Position numbers and translations under genes: made by a program. The notes beneath the pieces were generated by a model that was not told where the DNA came from, made no database searches, and was given only the letters and a program-made list of their open reading frames with translations. A stretch of DNA of 64,000 nucleotides from Sipunculus nudus (lineage: Eukaryota > Annelida > Sipuncula > Golfingiida > Sipunculidae): contig CM049311.1 of NCBI GenBank assembly GCA_026874595.1, forward strand, positions 37,188,676 through 37,252,675, read 5' to 3'. This document shows positions 61,274-64,000 of the stretch, in pieces. Position 1 is the first letter of the stretch. Every line of letters begins with the position of its first letter.

Positions 61274-62299
61274 TTTTATAACAAATTAAAGAAAAATTAA
61301 TAGGAAAGGAATTTGTTAGTTGATGAGTAACAGAAAATTAAATTGCAGTTACTGATGATGTAAGAATCTTGTATGGATGGATAGAATGTCAATGTCAATG
61401 TTATTCCAAATAACACCATGCAGTCACCTATAGTATTTTTCAGTGAAATTTTAATGATAAAAAAATAAATCATATTATTCATTACTAATCATTAGGGATC
61501 ATATGAAGGAAATTAATGATAGACAAAGATGCAGTTGATAATAATAATCTAGATTCCTTCTGTGTCTAATGTGTAGATTGATGTGAAAGTAGTCCAAAGT
61601 GAATATATTACATTTATTTTTTTTAATATAAATAAAAGCCATAAAACCAGGTACTTATGATCATTATTTAAATTTGTGAATTTTGTATATTCTGGATTCT
61701 CAACATCTTTGTTTGGCTAAAACTGAATAAATACTAGACATGGTGCGAATGCTTTGCAAATGTATTTGAATACGAATATGAATATGTACTGCATTAAAAC
61801 ATTTTATTGCATAAGAATGGGAATTCAGGTAAAAATGAAAGTATTTTGAATACCAGTGCAGATACTTTCAAAATGTATCCATGAATGCATTCATGAATAT
61901 ATTCCATAATATTATTTCAATAATCATTTCAGTTATATTTTATTTTTAAAAAATCATATGATTTTCTTATTATTTTTTTTTTAATAAAAATTATATTGGC
62001 ACAATATTTGTTATTAAATTTTAATATAAGTTTAACTCTTTTATAATATGTGCTGCTTATAAGTTATATGGCCAAGTCAAAATCTGTGTGACAATAGCAC
62101 TCCATTTGTTAATTAAATAAATGAAATCAATCCTCTTCCCTGTCTCCAAAGATACTATCAAAATCGTACATAAGCTAAACACCAAAAACTCATAATAAAG
62201 CTTATATTTATTACCACACAAAACAAGCATGTGCCTCTTTCCCAAATCATATTTTTTATCATATATAACAGCTGAATGCCGTGACCCATGGGTCCCTTG

Positions 62300-62665
62300 T
62301 TTTAAGTTTTTAGCATAAATATAAAATCAGTACCTTAAATTTTGCCCAACTTTGGCTTGGCACTTTTTTTTCCTGTAAGTACTGTGGAATTAATTTTCAC
62401 AGTATGTACACATAAGGATTTAATCTATTAAAATCTGAAATATGAAAATAAAAGCTGCAAAATTAGGCTAGGTATTGAATTTTTTGGAGGCTCCTGTTAT
62501 ATTCCCTTATATTGTCAAGCAGGTCATTCAGTGCAGCTCTCTGTGCTCCCCAGGCTGTTGTTATGTAATCACATCACTAGGGCAAGCCCTCTCTCTTGTT
62601 GAGCTTGATCAGGCTGTCTGCAGTTAATACCATAGGGAGCCTTTCTCTCCCCCCCCCCCACTCCT
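62300..62665 (+). mobile_element. Outermost nested element, right part (continuation of copy D)
   Basis: 'ttttagcataaatataaaatcagtaccttaaattttgcccaacttt' continues copy D in register with copy C at about 54275. The match extends through 'cctgtaagtactgtgg.attaattttcacag' to about 62480 and, less certainly, to a C-rich tract at 62648-62660. No right end of this element is found before the next element at 63151. Confidence 0.7.
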
Positions 62666-63150
62666 TTGAAAGACCTGTACTATAAACAAGATGAATCTTA
62701 TAATTTCACATTTTTATCAGCAGTAACAACAGGGACCCCTCCCCCCACCCACCCCTTCAATACACAGGACTAATAAACAAGATGAAATTTAAAATTTTAA
62801 TGTTAAATTAATTCTTTTTGTTGAGACTTGGTCAATTTTGATTTTTTTAAAGAAAAAAAAAGTTCAGGAATTGAATCCTAGTATTCAAATGTGATAAAAT
62901 ATTAGGATCTAATGTAAGTGCTAACTGAACAGATTCAAGAAGATATAAATACTTTGTAGCATATCATTCATATCTCTTTAAGTTGGCCTGGCCTAGGTGT
63001 GAATAACACCGTAAAACTATTGGTCAAACTTTGTGGGGTTAATTTTAACTCATATGGCCATATATTTAACTTTTGAAAATTAACTACCTTCTCACACTAT
63101 GTGTTAATGAAATGTAACTTTTATATAACACTTACCATAGGCCCATTTTT
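62666..63150. other. Unassigned sequence
   Basis: Contains two C-rich patches about 80 bp apart (62648-62660 and 62738-62755), each followed by 'taa.aaacaagatgaa', so a short tandem duplication is likely. The interior of copy D may continue here, but I cannot align it. Confidence 0.4.
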
Positions 63151-63510
63151 AGCTCAGCTGATTGTAAGTCAACTGAGGTATAGGGATGGCGCTGTGTCCG
63201 TTGTCCATCCGGCCGTCCGGCCGTCCCTTAGCAGGGCACAAATTGCAACTGCTGGCCCTAGAAACTTATAAGTAAATATCCAGGGATGTCAATAAAAAAT
63301 TACCTTGGAAACCTGAAATTAGGTCACTGCGATCTATATTCTCCGAGCTATGGGGCTTGAAAGTACCCCCCAGAATAATCAAAAATTTGATACAAACCTC
63401 CAATATCTTGATAATTAATGCATGGATTGTCATGAATCTTGCTTTGAATATTGTTGCCATGACTAGTTTTGTCAGTTCCCGAAAAGTGGTGGCACCACCT
63501 GTATTTTTTT
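63151..63510 (+). mobile_element. Module-form Helentron-like element, left part (copy G)
   Basis: AGCTCAGCTGATTGTAAGTC follows a T run, with a GTCC/GGCC tract ('gtccatccggccgtccggccgtcc'). One module with 'cagggcacaaattgc', 'aggtcactgcgatctatattctccgagctatggggc' and 'agtggtggcaccacctg' follows. It is cut by another 5' end at 63511. The 3' end lies beyond the window if it exists. Confidence 0.72.
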
Positions 63511-64000
63511 AGCAAACCTGTGAGCTTATGCGATGGCGCAGCATCATCCGTCCGTCGTCAGCCGTCCGCCGTCCAGGGCTGGCTTTCCGCCGTCCATGGC
63601 TGTAAGTCAGAAACTGTCGGAGCTAGCAGCTCCAAATTACATGTAAGAATTTATCACATGTGAAACTTGGTGCCCTGGAGCTTATTATTGGGTATCTGCA
63701 TTAATTTAGATTTTATAGAGAAAAAGCTTAAAAACCTTTAAAAACCTTCTTCTCTGAAACTGTCCAGCCAAATTGTCCAATATTTCACAGAAATGATCTC
63801 TGGAACAATCTCTCTCAAGTTTGTTCAAATGGTTCCAGTTCAGAGATTTTTGGCTGAGTTACAGGAGGTTGAACTTAGTCATCTGTCCAAAAAAGCACAC
63901 TAAAATTAAAATCTCAGAAACGGCTAGAGCTATAATGACCAAATTTTATACCAATGTTTGTCACATATGTCATATCTGATTTTGAGGTATTGGTGGCGCC
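63511..64000 (+). mobile_element. AGCGAACCTGTGAGC-group element, left part, running off the window
   Basis: AGCAAACCTGTGAGCTTATG follows 'gtattttttt', leading into a 'gtccgtcgtcagccgtccgccgtcc' tract, the hairpin GGAGCTAGCAGCTCC at about 63619, and 'caaattacatgtaagaattta'. The same order is seen at 24550. This is the longest 5' portion of the group in the window and ends in 'ggtattggtggcgcc', the start of the GGTGGCGCCACC motif found in other groups. Confidence 0.65.

Larger units (their letters stand above)
56556..62299 (+). mobile_element. Second-level nested element, long form (copy E)
   Basis: Left end AGCTCAGCTGACT; right end CAGCTGAATGCCGTGACC with the palindrome GACCCATGGGTC and CCTTG. 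When the insert at 58208-61273 is left out, what remains is about 2.7 kb with the same two modules and AT-rich tail as copies A and B. The break lies within 'gtatt gttttt / ttataacaaattaaag'; copies A and B read 'ggtttttaataacaaattaaag' there. Its own microsatellite has diversified to GTCTGTC and GTCCGGATGTCC forms. Confidence 0.85.

Overview
This window looks like AT-rich, non-coding nuclear DNA from a metazoan. Very abundant short rolling-circle-type transposons, tRNA-derived SINEs, TIR-bounded MITEs and many minisatellites suggest a marine invertebrate, perhaps a mollusc or another lophotrochozoan. The organism assignment is inference; no gene fixes it. I find no convincing protein-coding gene, no tRNA or rRNA gene and no CRISPR array. 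The longest open frames lie inside tandem repeats whose unit length (20, 24 or 36 bp) keeps frames open by arithmetic.

The dominant content is a set of non-autonomous elements with one shared architecture. Each has a left inverted repeat at the 5' end, an inverted copy of it just inside the 3' end, often a 3' hairpin, often a simple-sequence tract near the 5' end, and junctions in runs of T. This matches the Helentron/Helitron2 branch of rolling-circle transposons (asymmetric terminal inverted repeats). I separate five groups by terminal sequence. The AGCTCAGCTGACT group has a long 2.6 kb form at 2158, 37023 and 56556, a 1.9 kb form at 53718, and a 1.5-3 kb form built of ~330 bp modules at 20156 and 58208. 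The GTATCCGCCAAAAC group is at 15655, 25134 and 59921. The GTATCCACAGACAA group is at about 13650 and at 29907. The AGCGAACCTGTGAGC group has only 5' ends, at 24550, 24816, 25240, 25378, 63511 and a remnant at 41672. The GCCTCTGCC/CTAG group is at 45149 and 50350. Every copy I could orient lies on the same strand.

From 56036 to about 62660 four of these elements are stacked inside one another. Intact relatives elsewhere in the window serve as empty-site references, so the order of insertion can be read.

Other mobile DNA includes a pair of inverted 2.1 kb elements with CCCTTAGCAAAA ends (10592-12673 and 31582-33753), TTAA-flanked MITEs (28826, 42523, 43549, 48961), small CAGTGGAACC-ended MITEs (9600, 31059), and SINEs (18738, 22484, 48347). 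Tandem arrays lie at 7620-9060 (36 bp), 17500-18010 (~55 bp), 27842-28310 (28 bp), 33835-34690 (20 bp), 36444-39830 (~185 bp, split by an element) and 48105-49740 (~70 bp, split by a SINE and a MITE).

The only gene-like signal is a possible untranslated exon at 53006-53200, with a good splice acceptor and donor. Much of the window could therefore be intronic, but this is weakly supported. All comparisons were made by eye; percent identities were not computed.
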